Source of the DNA: Promethearchaeota archaeon
Lineage (GTDB): Archaea; Asgardarchaeota; Lokiarchaeia; Sigynarchaeales; SOKP01
Direction: 5' to 3'
NCBI GenBank assembly: GCA_019894735.1
Contig: JAGXOB010000016.1
Span: 1 to 28,971, forward strand
Length of the DNA: 28,971 nucleotides
The first letter of the stretch is position 1, and every line of letters starts with the position of its first letter. The notes under the pieces are model-generated. The model ran no database searches, was not told where the DNA came from, and saw only the letters and a program-made list of their open reading frames with translations. Positions 8,071-15,989 of this stretch are shown in pieces. The position numbers and the translations under genes are program-made.

Positions 8071-9336
8071 ATGAAAAACGATATTACTGTAGGTTTGGAT
8101 TATAGCCATAATAATATGTTAACTTTAGAAGCTTCAAGTTACACTGATTTTACTCAATTCCTGTTCACTTCTGCATATAAACTAGGGAAAATCGAAGCGG
8201 GATTCCATTCTTTAGAAAAAGTTAAGAATTACTCTGCTATTATAATGTCAATACCTAAAAACATGAACTTGGCACCGAAAGAGATAGATGTTTTGGAAGA
8301 ATACGTAAGAACTGGTGGCAGCTTACTCATCATCGGTTCTCAAGGTGGACAACATACTAATAGAACGAATATTAACGAATTAACGAGGAAATTTGGATTC
8401 GAATTCATAGCGGATGAAATTAACGATTCAGTGAATTATATCAACTTACAGAAACGACCGTTACTTTCTAGCTTTAAACCGCATTACATAACTGAGAACC
8501 TAAAAAAAATAGTCTTATCAAGCGCTTGCTCATTAGGGACGACAAAACTTACAGCAAATGAAGCAAAGAACATAAAAGTCGAAGTACTTGTGAGGGGAGG
8601 GTTAAATTGTTGGAGAAGACTATTCAATGGAAAAGATTGGGTCGAAGAAGACTGCCCTAAAATTCCACTAGTTGTTACTTCTGAGTATTATCACGGTCAA
8701 GTGGTATCGTTTGGAACGCTTTCGATTTTCTCGTCTCTTGGGAGAGAATATGGGTTTTCTGCTTTTGATAATGATATTATTATAGCCAACATCTTAAGAT
8801 GGCTTACTTTAGACGTTTCGGCAGAAGGAATGGTTATTACAATTGAAATTCAAAGAGATTTATTTCACTGGGCAGATTCGCTTCTTAAAAAAAAGAAATG
8901 GGAAAATTTTTCGGATGTACTTAATGTAGGTTTGAAATATTTTAAAGATAACTATGAAGCGATAATGAAAGAATTGGAAAGCAAGCAGGTGGAAAGATAT
9001 CAGATAAAACCAGGAGCTAAAAAAGTAGAAACACTAAAGGAAGAAGAGAAAGTAATCGATTTGATTCCAAAAAGAAAAGTAGAAGACCTAGACGATATAA
9101 TAAGTGCTATCGAAGACATCTCAGGAGAAAAATATGAGCGTACTCTTACTGATGATGATGAAGAAGATGTTCTGCAAGAAGAAAGGGAGTTAATTGGAGA
9201 CCTACCAGAAGATCTGAATACTTTGACTGTGAGAGAGCTGAAAAGCTATTGCACTAAGAACGACATTAATCTGCCCCCTAACTCTCGAAAGTCGGATATC
9301 ATAAATATCATTAAATACGTTTCGGGAAATGATTAA
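8071..9336 (+). CDS. GIFT-domain (IFT52-like) protein with C-terminal SAP-like domain
   Basis: Residues 1-248 look like a GIFT domain, the Rossmann-like module of eukaryotic intraflagellar transport protein IFT52 also found in some prokaryotic proteins. Visible matches are the segment L-A-P-K-E-I-D-V-L-E-E-Y-V (67-79), T-G-G-S-L-L-I-I-G-S (81-90), then a G-G...N-I-N-E-L-x-x-x-F-G-F helix (92-110), and the closing I-A-N-I-L-R-W-L-T-L strand/helix (238-247) that ends GIFT/ThuA-like folds. Residues 249-380 are charged and helical, with an acidic tract (371-377). Residues 384-417 fit a SAP/HeH-type helix-turn-helix (L-T-V-R-E-L-K ... S-R-K-S-D-I-I), usually a DNA- or RNA-binding element. The function is unknown: a scaffold, glycan-related or nucleic-acid tethering role are all possible. 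It has its own TATA box and is followed at 75 bp by the Trm11-like gene. Confidence 0.6.
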   Translation: MKNDITVGLDYSHNNMLTLEASSYTDFTQFLFTSAYKLGKIEAGFHSLEKVKNYSAIIMSIPKNMNLAPKEIDVLEEYVRTGGSLLIIGSQGGQHTNRTNINELTRKFGFEFIADEINDSVNYINLQKRPLLSSFKPHYITENLKKIVLSSACSLGTTKLTANEAKNIKVEVLVRGGLNCWRRLFNGKDWVEEDCPKIPLVVTSEYYHGQVVSFGTLSIFSSLGREYGFSAFDNDIIIANILRWLTLDVSAEGMVITIEIQRDLFHWADSLLKKKKWENFSDVLNVGLKYFKDNYEAIMKELESKQVERYQIKPGAKKVETLKEEEKVIDLIPKRKVEDLDDIISAIEDISGEKYERTLTDDDEEDVLQEERELIGDLPEDLNTLTVRELKSYCTKNDINLPPNSRKSDIINIIKYVSGND

Positions 9337-9411
9337 CTAATTATTCTTAACCTAAAACTAAAAATACCATGCTTCTTTCTTCAAAACTAAGTACCTTGTT
9401 TTTATCTAATT

Positions 9412-10815
9412 ATGAATCGATTCTTATTTGTGTTAGGATCAAACTGGCAATTGTCTATAGCCGAACTTGATAATTTTTTGAAGAATTCGCAAGTTAAAGG
9501 GCGAATTACGGATTACTCCGCGAATATCGCAATAGTAGAGTTTGAGGATCTACATAATAATAAATATTACATCAATGATTTAATGGAGCTTCAATATTTA
9601 TTAGGAGGGTGCCAAAAAATTGCTGAAATTTACGATTTTGTAGATATTCAAACAATATTCAACGCTTTCCCCCAAAATGTTGAGAAGTTTAAACTAATTG
9701 AAACTAAGAGGAAAGAAATACTTAAGATTATTAATAATTGCCTTCCAAAAATATTTCCAAAAATTAAAAACGAGAGTATTTTTTTTGCGGTTTCAATTTA
9801 TCCAAATCTTTATGATGATATATATTACTCGGATGTCTTAGTAAAACATTTTCTTCCTTTCTTGAACAAAGAAATAATGGCACTTTTAAATGAAATAGGT
9901 GCTAAAAAATCGCTCTATTATAGGTATCCTGAGGAAAATATTCAATCGGGTAATTTAAATCCTATTTTCCCGCACAATGTTATAAAATACGGGTTATTCA
10001 ATAAAGATCGTGCTGAAATAATATTTGGCTTCACAGAAGAAGGTTTTTATGTAGGAAGAACGATTACTTGTGATGATCCTAATTTTAAGAAGAAAACAGA
10101 CGAGGAAAGACCTTTTAAAGAATTTAAAAGTGCTATTTCCCCAAAATTAGCACTAATTATGTTAAATTTCTTGAATTTATTTGAAGAGAGAGAAAAGAAA
10201 AAAATTCTTGATCCATTCGTAGGAAATGGGACTATACTATTATTTGCGTTAATTGAGGACTTCCAAATTTATGGTTCTGATATTGACGAAGTTAAAGTCA
10301 AGAATACTCTACGCAATCTTAGTTGGTTATTAAACGAACTCGAAGAACCCATCCCCTATATGCTAAATGAGAATATTAGACAAGCAAATATCAATAAGTT
10401 ATCTTCTATTTTTGATAAAGGACAATTTGACGGAATTACGACTGAACCGGATTTAGGACCCTTTTTCAATCAAAAACCCTATTACACTGAAGTAAAAAAG
10501 CTTATCGATTCAAAATTAATGCCGATGTTTGAGGCTACTTTTCGAGAAGCTTATAAGGTTTTAAAACCAAACGCAAGAATCAGTATTGTTGTACCAATTT
10601 TCAGTACAGTTGATGGTGGTGATATTACGCTTAATATGGGGGAAATCACGAGGAAGCATAATTTTAAACCTATCCCCTTACTCGACTTAAATAGAATCGT
10701 TAATAAATCAAATCAAAAGCTTCAGTTTCAGAAAAAACACGTGGATACTATGCTTGATGCAAAAAAGGGTCAAATAGTGAAAAGAAAAATCTTTGTTTTT
10801 GAAAAAGAGAATTAG
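9412..10815 (+). CDS. Trm11/TrmG10-like class I methyltransferase
   Basis: Related to the THUMP-containing tRNA guanosine-10 N2-methyltransferases (Trm11, Trm-G10). The N-terminal ~170 residues start F-L-F-V-L-G-S-N-W-x-L-S-I-A-E-L, the standard opening of this family. The linker R-P-F-K ... S-P-K-L-A (233-246) precedes the Rossmann domain, with motif I D-P-F-V-G-N-G-T (267-274) and the SAM ribose Asp in G-S-D (D290). Motif IV, normally D/N-P-P-Y, reads T-E-P-D-L-G-P (344-350), as in a less studied Trm11-like branch, so the exact target base is uncertain. The length (467 aa) equals eukaryotic TRM11. The stop lies 11 bp before nth, so the two probably form an operon. Confidence 0.72.
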   Translation: MNRFLFVLGSNWQLSIAELDNFLKNSQVKGRITDYSANIAIVEFEDLHNNKYYINDLMELQYLLGGCQKIAEIYDFVDIQTIFNAFPQNVEKFKLIETKRKEILKIINNCLPKIFPKIKNESIFFAVSIYPNLYDDIYYSDVLVKHFLPFLNKEIMALLNEIGAKKSLYYRYPEENIQSGNLNPIFPHNVIKYGLFNKDRAEIIFGFTEEGFYVGRTITCDDPNFKKKTDEERPFKEFKSAISPKLALIMLNFLNLFEEREKKKILDPFVGNGTILLFALIEDFQIYGSDIDEVKVKNTLRNLSWLLNELEEPIPYMLNENIRQANINKLSSIFDKGQFDGITTEPDLGPFFNQKPYYTEVKKLIDSKLMPMFEATFREAYKVLKPNARISIVVPIFSTVDGGDITLNMGEITRKHNFKPIPLLDLNRIVNKSNQKLQFQKKHVDTMLDAKKGQIVKRKIFVFEKEN

Positions 10816-10826
10816 TCTTAAGAATT

Positions 10827-11495
10827 ATGGATTACAAAGACATTCTAGATATTATTAGTGAAACAATTAAAGGCGAAGCGCATCTAGATCTATTAGCCCG
10901 AAAAAGGCAAGATCCGTTTAAAATTTTAATATCTACGATTTTGTCAGCAAGAACGAAAGATTCAAATACAGAAGAAGCAACTAAAACTCTTTTTGCTAAA
11001 TACAACACTCCTGAACTTATAGCTAATGCAAAAGTTGAGGAATTGGAAAAATTAATCTATAAGTCAGGGTTCTATAGGGTAAAAGCACTCCGAATTAAAG
11101 AAGTATCTCAAATAATAAAAACTAGATACGATGGTATCGTTCCTGACGATTTTAAAGCTTTAAACTCCTTACCCGGTGTTGGAGCAAAAACAGCAAATTG
11201 TGTATTAGTTTACGCTTTCAAAATCCCTGCAATACCTGTAGATACTCACGTACATAGAATCCCTAACAGGTTAGGGTGGATTAAGACTAAAAGACCAGAG
11301 GAAACCGAAAAGGAATTAAAAATTATCATTCCAAAGGATCAATGGATTCGGGTAAACAGATTATTTGTAAGATTTGGTCAAGAAATTTGCCTACCAATTC
11401 GCCCCAAATGCGATCTATGTCCGTTAAATACCGTATGTGTAAAAGATTTCTCAATGGAACATGCTCTAAAAAACAAGAAAAAGAAGAAAAGTTAG
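10827..11495 (+). CDS. nth: Endonuclease III (DNA glycosylase / AP lyase)
   Basis: A base-excision repair enzyme that removes oxidised pyrimidines and cleaves the abasic site by beta-elimination. The helix-hairpin-helix L-P-G-V-G-A-K-T-A holds the catalytic Lys (K121), and the conserved Asp is in V-D-T-H-V (D139). Four cysteines, C188-x6-C195-x2-C198-x5-C204, form the [4Fe-4S] loop. Every key residue is exactly one position later than in the E. coli enzyme (K120, D138, C187/194/197/203). The last 10 residues are a lysine-rich tail. It lies 11 bp after the methyltransferase gene, with no Shine-Dalgarno site between. Its stop codon overlaps that of the convergent rhomboid gene. Confidence 0.96.
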   Translation: MDYKDILDIISETIKGEAHLDLLARKRQDPFKILISTILSARTKDSNTEEATKTLFAKYNTPELIANAKVEELEKLIYKSGFYRVKALRIKEVSQIIKTRYDGIVPDDFKALNSLPGVGAKTANCVLVYAFKIPAIPVDTHVHRIPNRLGWIKTKRPEETEKELKIIIPKDQWIRVNRLFVRFGQEICLPIRPKCDLCPLNTVCVKDFSMEHALKNKKKKKS

Positions 11496-12076
11496 TATTG
11501 ACTTCTAACAACGGATTTTTTGCTCCTAGTAAAAAGAAATCCGATTATTAATCCCGCTAATAAGCCAAAAATATGAGCAAAATAGTTAATTCCAGGTGCA
11601 AATGAAGAAAATACAAAATAAAAGACATAAATCAAACCGAGAAATATTAATGGAGTGTCTCGTTGTACGATTAAAATTGAGAATGCGGCCCCAATTAACC
11701 CAAAGATTGCACCAGATGCCCCAAGGCTTATTGTATATGAAGATAATAATAACATTGAGAAAAAACTTCCAATCAATCCCGATATGAAGTAAATCATAAT
11801 AAATTGGTATTTAGAATAGCTGAGCTCAACATAAGCTCCAAAAATCAAAAGTGATATCATATTCGAGAAGAGGTGAAGGGCGTCTCCATGCAAAAACATT
11901 GAAGTTAATAGTCGCCAAATCTCTAAATCATTTATGATTTTGTAATTAATTTGAACTAAGAGATAAAACACATCTTCAAAAGCAAACGAAAATAATACGT
12001 ACAAGAGTGCGTTGATAGAAATCAGAAATATTGTAATCCTTGCATCTTTAATATTTTTTGCGTCTAAAATAAACAT
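11492..12076 (-). CDS. Rhomboid-family intramembrane serine protease
   Basis: A six-helix membrane protease that cuts substrates within or next to the lipid bilayer. The Ser/His dyad is present: G-A-S-G with S121 in helix 4 and A-H-I-F-G-L-x-A-G with H168 in helix 6. The upstream H-x-x-x-N element of helix 2 is also intact (H68, N72). The length (194 aa) is that of a minimal core rhomboid without an extra domain. The C-terminal tail is short and basic. Physiological substrates are unknown. The gene overlaps nth by 4 nt at the stop codons and is divergent from the PIMT-like gene. Confidence 0.92.
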   Translation of the reverse strand: MFILDAKNIKDARITIFLISINALLYVLFSFAFEDVFYLLVQINYKIINDLEIWRLLTSMFLHGDALHLFSNMISLLIFGAYVELSYSKYQFIMIYFISGLIGSFFSMLLLSSYTISLGASGAIFGLIGAAFSILIVQRDTPLIFLGLIYVFYFVFSSFAPGINYFAHIFGLLAGLIIGFLFTRSKKSVVRSQY

Positions 12077-12146
12077 TAGGGTATCACGATCTATATGTGA
12101 CGGAATTAGTAATTTATAATATTTTAATATAAAAAGGTATAATAAG

Positions 12147-12154
12147 TATAAAAT
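12147..12154 (+). promoter_or_regulatory. TATA box of the PIMT-like gene
   Basis: TATAAAAT is centred about 24 nt before the ATG at 12174, so the transcript would begin at or next to the start codon (leaderless). A second TATA-like tract at 12126-12134 could instead give a leader of about 20 nt. Confidence 0.4.
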
Positions 12155-12173
12155 TTATTATTTTGTTGATACT

Positions 12174-13295
12174 ATGGAAGATCGGAGTTTATTTCAAAAA
12201 AAAATTCAGTTGCTATTTTCACTCCATTTTTACGGCTATTTGAAAGATATAAGGCTATTTAAGGCTTTTTTGGATGTCCCCCTAAAAGATTTTATACCAA
12301 ACGAAATCCAAGAACAAGTTAGACTTTACGACGACTCTCCGGTTTTATTCTACTTAGATAGAGAGAACCCTGCATCGGTTAGAACAATTTCTGCACCCCA
12401 TATGATTTCAATTATGCTACAGGAATTACTGTTAAATGAAAACGACGATTTACTTATTTTAGGAGCAAAAAGTGGATATATCGCCGTTTTAGCTCATAAA
12501 TTATCTCCAAAAGGTAAGATTGTTATTTTAGAAGCTAACTCGAAAATAGCTAAAATTACGGCAGACAATTTAAACCATCAAAACTTAAACGGGGAAATAG
12601 AAGTCATTGTAAAAAATCCACTTGAAGGATTTTCTGAATTAGGACCGTGGCAAAAAATCCTCGTTACTGGCGCAATAAATCAAGAACTAATTATTCCATT
12701 GCTAGAGCAATTAGATTCTACAGAAGGGGTATTATTTGCCCCCATTGGAGAAAACTATTTGCAAACGTACACTCAGATCATTCGATTTGGTGATGACTTT
12801 TATGGAAAAAAGTACCTTCAAGTACGATTTACGCCTCTAATAACTCAAATTGAATTAGATGAATTAAAACTTATAACTGACATGGACGAACTTGACGCGT
12901 ATCCTGATATACATAAAAAAAACAACCCCCCAAAAGCAATACCCAATGGAAATATTACCGTTAATTATGCTTCTGATGTATTAGATGAAGTGAGATTAGA
13001 ACCTTACTCAAAAAGCAAATTGTACGAGATCAACGATGAGAGTATCTATGAAGCGATTAAACAACACATGAAATACACAATCAATACAAAAAACAAAAAA
13101 GAAAATCAAGAATACATAGAAAATGTCAACAGTTCTTTAGAACAAATAAAGATGCTGTTTGGTAAACTAGAGAGAGATATTAAAGAAAATGGTATTGTTG
13201 AACCGAGATTTGTAGAGAAAAAAATAAAACTTATTGAAAAATATCAACTCGAAGTTAATAGTGTACAAAATAAATTAAAAAAAGATATGCCTTAA
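12174..13295 (+). CDS. Divergent protein-L-isoaspartate O-methyltransferase-like protein with C-terminal extension
   Basis: Residues 1-230 belong to the PIMT (Pcm) fold, which methylates L-isoaspartyl residues of aged proteins. The diagnostic T-I-S-A-P-H-M motif is intact (71-77), including the active-site Ser (S73). The SAM loop is altered: the usual G-x-G-S-G-Y reads G-A-K-S-G-Y (97-102), and the acid after strand 2 is E120. Residues 231-373 have no Pcm counterpart in the short bacterial enzymes. They contain a low-complexity charged linker and a helical, probably coiled-coil segment (about 295-370). The protein may be an active repair enzyme or a SAM-binding relative with another role. It is convergent with the URO-D gene, with stop codons overlapping by 4 nt. 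Confidence 0.75.
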   Translation: MEDRSLFQKKIQLLFSLHFYGYLKDIRLFKAFLDVPLKDFIPNEIQEQVRLYDDSPVLFYLDRENPASVRTISAPHMISIMLQELLLNENDDLLILGAKSGYIAVLAHKLSPKGKIVILEANSKIAKITADNLNHQNLNGEIEVIVKNPLEGFSELGPWQKILVTGAINQELIIPLLEQLDSTEGVLFAPIGENYLQTYTQIIRFGDDFYGKKYLQVRFTPLITQIELDELKLITDMDELDAYPDIHKKNNPPKAIPNGNITVNYASDVLDEVRLEPYSKSKLYEINDESIYEAIKQHMKYTINTKNKKENQEYIENVNSSLEQIKMLFGKLERDIKENGIVEPRFVEKKIKLIEKYQLEVNSVQNKLKKDMP

Positions 13296-14380
13296 TTATA
13301 TTTCCCATGATTTCTTGCCGTACTCATAAATGTTCTAACGCTTTTTAAAGGTATCTCTTTAAATATTACCGTACTAGGTCCTATAATAAAATGTCTATTC
13401 TCTTTTAACACATCTAATAATTGTTTTACATGTAATTCGATTTGATAACAAGATCCATATGGAAGAGTATAAGACACATCTCCAAAACCAATTAAAACAA
13501 AATCAGGATACCGTTTATTTATAATAACGGGATCGCAACCTCCTTCGAATCCTTGCAATCCTCGAAATCCAGCTTTCTTAAAGGACGGGATTAATTCTGT
13601 GGGGTCTCCGTCCGAGTGTATTTGAGAAATTAAATCAGCGTCTGAGATAATAGAATTAATTTTTTTGTAATAGGGCATAAAATCTTTCTCCCACCTTTCA
13701 GGTGATATCATTGGGTATCCCTTATATGCTACATCATCCAATAGGGTTACAACTTTACCCCTACTTCCTGTTGCCTGTATCAATCCTAATATGTTAGCTT
13801 GAGTTAATTCAGCATAGAATTTAATTAGTTCTCTATATAGGGCCGTATTTTTTTTGAAATGGTAGCTAAAATTAATTAAACCCATACTTTTCCACACTCG
13901 ATCGAAGATACCATCCACCATTAAAACGGGAAATATTAAGGAGGAAATCTTCTCATACCGAGTTATTGTTTTATTAATTAATTCATGATTTTCTATGTTC
14001 TTTAAACTGGCTTTAATTTCGTTTAAAATTACCAAATCTTTTATGTGGCCTCCTTCATAATAAGTTGTATTAGGTCTGATAGCTTGACCATCTTCTCGAA
14101 TTTTAATAATATTTCCTTCCTCAGTTTCAATTTTAATGTTTTTAAATTTAAAGCTAGAAGGAAATGGAGCAAAGATAGAATCAAAACCTAAGATCCGGGG
14201 GATATCAAAATAAAGGTCATTTAATAACAACCCGCTATAATCTTTTAGAATACTTTTCTTATTCATATCAATGAATTCTTGTCTGATATATTGAACATGA
14301 GTGGGAACTCTGTCAAGCTTTTTCCGTTTGTTTTCGTCGTAAACCGCTAAATAGCGCTCGCAGCAATTCATACTCAACAC
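13292..14380 (-). CDS. Uroporphyrinogen decarboxylase (URO-D) superfamily protein
   Basis: A 362-aa TIM-barrel protein of the URO-D / MtaA / CmuA superfamily, whose members decarboxylate uroporphyrinogen or transfer methyl groups between corrinoid proteins and coenzymes. Seen here are the N-terminal R-x-P-T-H-V stretch (24-29), the barrel strand with I-H-S-D-G-D (about 219-224) and a C-terminal strand F-V-L-I-G-F-G-D-V. The H-x-D/C-G-type element fits the methyltransferase-like side of the family better than haem-pathway HemE, and no haem gene is nearby. I infer a methyltransferase-type or unknown role. The start is 14380, with M4 (14371) as an alternative. Confidence 0.72.
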   Translation of the reverse strand: MLSMNCCERYLAVYDENKRKKLDRVPTHVQYIRQEFIDMNKKSILKDYSGLLLNDLYFDIPRILGFDSIFAPFPSSFKFKNIKIETEEGNIIKIREDGQAIRPNTTYYEGGHIKDLVILNEIKASLKNIENHELINKTITRYEKISSLIFPVLMVDGIFDRVWKSMGLINFSYHFKKNTALYRELIKFYAELTQANILGLIQATGSRGKVVTLLDDVAYKGYPMISPERWEKDFMPYYKKINSIISDADLISQIHSDGDPTELIPSFKKAGFRGLQGFEGGCDPVIINKRYPDFVLIGFGDVSYTLPYGSCYQIELHVKQLLDVLKENRHFIIGPSTVIFKEIPLKSVRTFMSTARNHGKYN

Positions 14381-14439
14381 AAAAAGGAATAATCACTGAA
14401 AAGATCAAAATTATTAATTATCTGAAATAGAGAATTTTT

Positions 14440-14449
14440 AAATATATAT
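14440..14449 (+). promoter_or_regulatory. TATA box deciding a TTG start
   Basis: AAATATATAT is centred about 23 nt before TTG 14468. The nearest upstream ATG (14463) reads into a stop after two codons, so the promoter geometry supports a leaderless TTG start for the downstream gene. Confidence 0.4.
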
Positions 14450-14467
14450 TAGGATTATTTTTATGTC

Positions 14468-15325
14468 TTGATAGATCAAAATAATAAGTATTTTTGGCAA
14501 GTTGTCTCGCAATTTAACAGTCTTATGCAATCTGCGATTGAAGGTCCAAATTGTATAAATCCACAAATTTGTAAAGGAGTTTGTTGTTCTATCAAAATAG
14601 ATGTTCCTAAAGTACTCGCCAAAGAATATATTCGAAGAGGATATGCTGAAACAACTGATTTTATTAGAAGTAATATTTTTTCGTTTCAGTTAAGATTTAA
14701 CGAAAAAACAGGAAAATGTTTTTTATTCGATAAAGAAATTAACGGGTGTTCAATCCACAACTCTGGAATAAAACCCCCTCAATGCTGGATATATCCAACA
14801 GGATTCTCAAATCCAGATAATATAGACATAAATTGTAAGAAAGTTTCGGGGTGGAGGATAAAATATCCAAAAAAAGCAATGAAAGCTGAAGAACTCTTAC
14901 AAATTTTTATATTCTTATGTAAAAGTGAAGCCAAAAAAGAGTTAAACCTTATTAATAAAAGATTAGAAAATTCAGATAATAATATGAGTACACAAGATAA
15001 ATTATATTCTCTTAAAGACGACCTAAAAAAGATTGCTCCAAGAAGTTTAGGGGGATTTAAAGATTTATGGGAACATATAAATCCTCTCCCCGCAGAAGGT
15101 TTTTCTTTACAAATGAAAAAGTTTTGTCTTTTTTATAAGAAAGACTGTAAGTATCTCGCTGATGATTTTATGGATTGTTCCAACATTTGTGAGACGATTG
15201 TAATTAAATTAGTTGAGTTTTTACAGCAAAACCTAATACTTTTTATCAAGAAAGAAGGTGTAGATGTCAACGGTGAATATCCTTTATATAAATTGTTCAC
15301 TTTCAAGAAATTGCCCTCTTTTTGA
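14468..15325 (+). CDS. YkgJ-type cysteine-cluster (putative Fe-S/zinc) protein
   Basis: The N-terminal half carries the cysteine pattern of the YkgJ/UPF0153 family: C29, C35-x3-C39-C40, then C84-F-L-F-x5-G-C94 and P-P-Q-C106-W-I-Y-P. The family is thought to bind a metal, probably Fe-S or zinc; its function is not settled. The C-terminal half (about 130-285) is an extension with four more cysteines between about 218 and 240, so a second site is possible. The first usable start is TTG at 14468, supported by a TATA box about 23 nt upstream; ATG at 14525 (residue 20) is an alternative that keeps all cysteines. It is transcribed away from the URO-D gene. The two genes diverge, with starts 87 bp apart. 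Confidence 0.72.
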   Translation: MIDQNNKYFWQVVSQFNSLMQSAIEGPNCINPQICKGVCCSIKIDVPKVLAKEYIRRGYAETTDFIRSNIFSFQLRFNEKTGKCFLFDKEINGCSIHNSGIKPPQCWIYPTGFSNPDNIDINCKKVSGWRIKYPKKAMKAEELLQIFIFLCKSEAKKELNLINKRLENSDNNMSTQDKLYSLKDDLKKIAPRSLGGFKDLWEHINPLPAEGFSLQMKKFCLFYKKDCKYLADDFMDCSNICETIVIKLVEFLQQNLILFIKKEGVDVNGEYPLYKLFTFKKLPSF

Positions 15326-15481
15326 TAAAAATGCTTTTTAAAGATTTTTGTCGGCGAATCAAATGGTTGTTTTCTTGATTGCAATACGAATAATCCGATG
15401 ATAATATCTGTGTATTACTTATTTTTAAGATTAGTTTGCTTATCTATCTAAATAACACTTATATATTACTAAAGAAATATA

Positions 15482-15490
15482 TTTATATAA
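15482..15490 (+). promoter_or_regulatory. TATA box of the 122-aa gene
   Basis: TTTATATAA inside a longer alternating A/T tract is centred about 21 nt before the ATG at 15507, predicting a leaderless transcript. The 181-bp gap before this gene holds nothing else that I can identify. Confidence 0.45.
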
Positions 15491-15506
15491 AACTTAAAGT
15501 GATTTT

Positions 15507-15875
15507 ATGGAATTAGGGGATAAAACCTTATCAGAGTTAACCGAAAAAGTTTTTTCTGAGAAATACGATTTTATTGACGGTCCACAAAAATTGAAAGGGA
15601 GATCAGGAAAACTTTGGACATTTAACGCTGTTATTAATGATAAAAAATACGGTAAATATGGGGTCTTCGTGCGAGATTGGAAAAGGGAAATCTCTATTAC
15701 GCAGTTGCGTCAACTTCATAAAGCTTGCGTTGATATCCCGGACATTGAAGGGGGAATTATGGTATGTAACATTGCCACAGATTTTTCTCGCGATTATAGT
15801 TCTCAATTTGGAATTCAATTGCTGTCACGTGGTCATCTCGTGTCAAAATTACGTAATAGGGAATTCCAATTTTAA
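15507..15875 (+). CDS. Small PD-(D/E)xK (Mrr-like) nuclease-fold protein
   Basis: A 122-aa protein whose pattern fits a minimal restriction-endonuclease-like fold. It has a G-R-S-G-K-L-W-T-F strand (31-39), then Y-G-V-F-V-R-D-W-K (51-59) where D57-x-K59 would be the catalytic pair, a helix rich in Gln/Leu (65-74), a G-G-I-M-V-C-N strand (82-88), and a final G-I-Q-L-L-S-R-G-H-L-V (102-112). That succession matches the Mrr-type order (E-x-K strand, helix, G-G-I-V strand, F-x-x-x-A helix, L-I-D-G-x-x-L end). There is no helix-turn-helix or partner methylase, so it is not an ordinary restriction system. It is monocistronic with its own TATA box and a T-rich end, and lies upstream of the resection operon. 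The fold is inference from pattern only. Confidence 0.55.
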   Translation: MELGDKTLSELTEKVFSEKYDFIDGPQKLKGRSGKLWTFNAVINDKKYGKYGVFVRDWKREISITQLRQLHKACVDIPDIEGGIMVCNIATDFSRDYSSQFGIQLLSRGHLVSKLRNREFQF

Positions 15876-15906
15876 TTTTTATTATCTCTTTTACTCATCA
15901 TTTTTA
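15876..15906 (+). terminator. T-rich terminator after the 122-aa gene
   Basis: The stretch just after the stop contains several runs of four or five T on the + strand with no hairpin, consistent with archaeal termination and with the gene being monocistronic. Confidence 0.4.
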
Positions 15907-15989
15907 GAACAAAAATTTATTTAACGCTCCATTCTGTATACTTAAGTGTATTATATTAGAAAATTTTTAAATTTTCAAAGTGGATAAAT

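Noticed and set aside
15637..15924. 95-codon plus-strand frame overlapping the 122-aa gene
   Set aside because: It is in another frame of a gene that has a better promoter and fold pattern, and its own sequence looks random.
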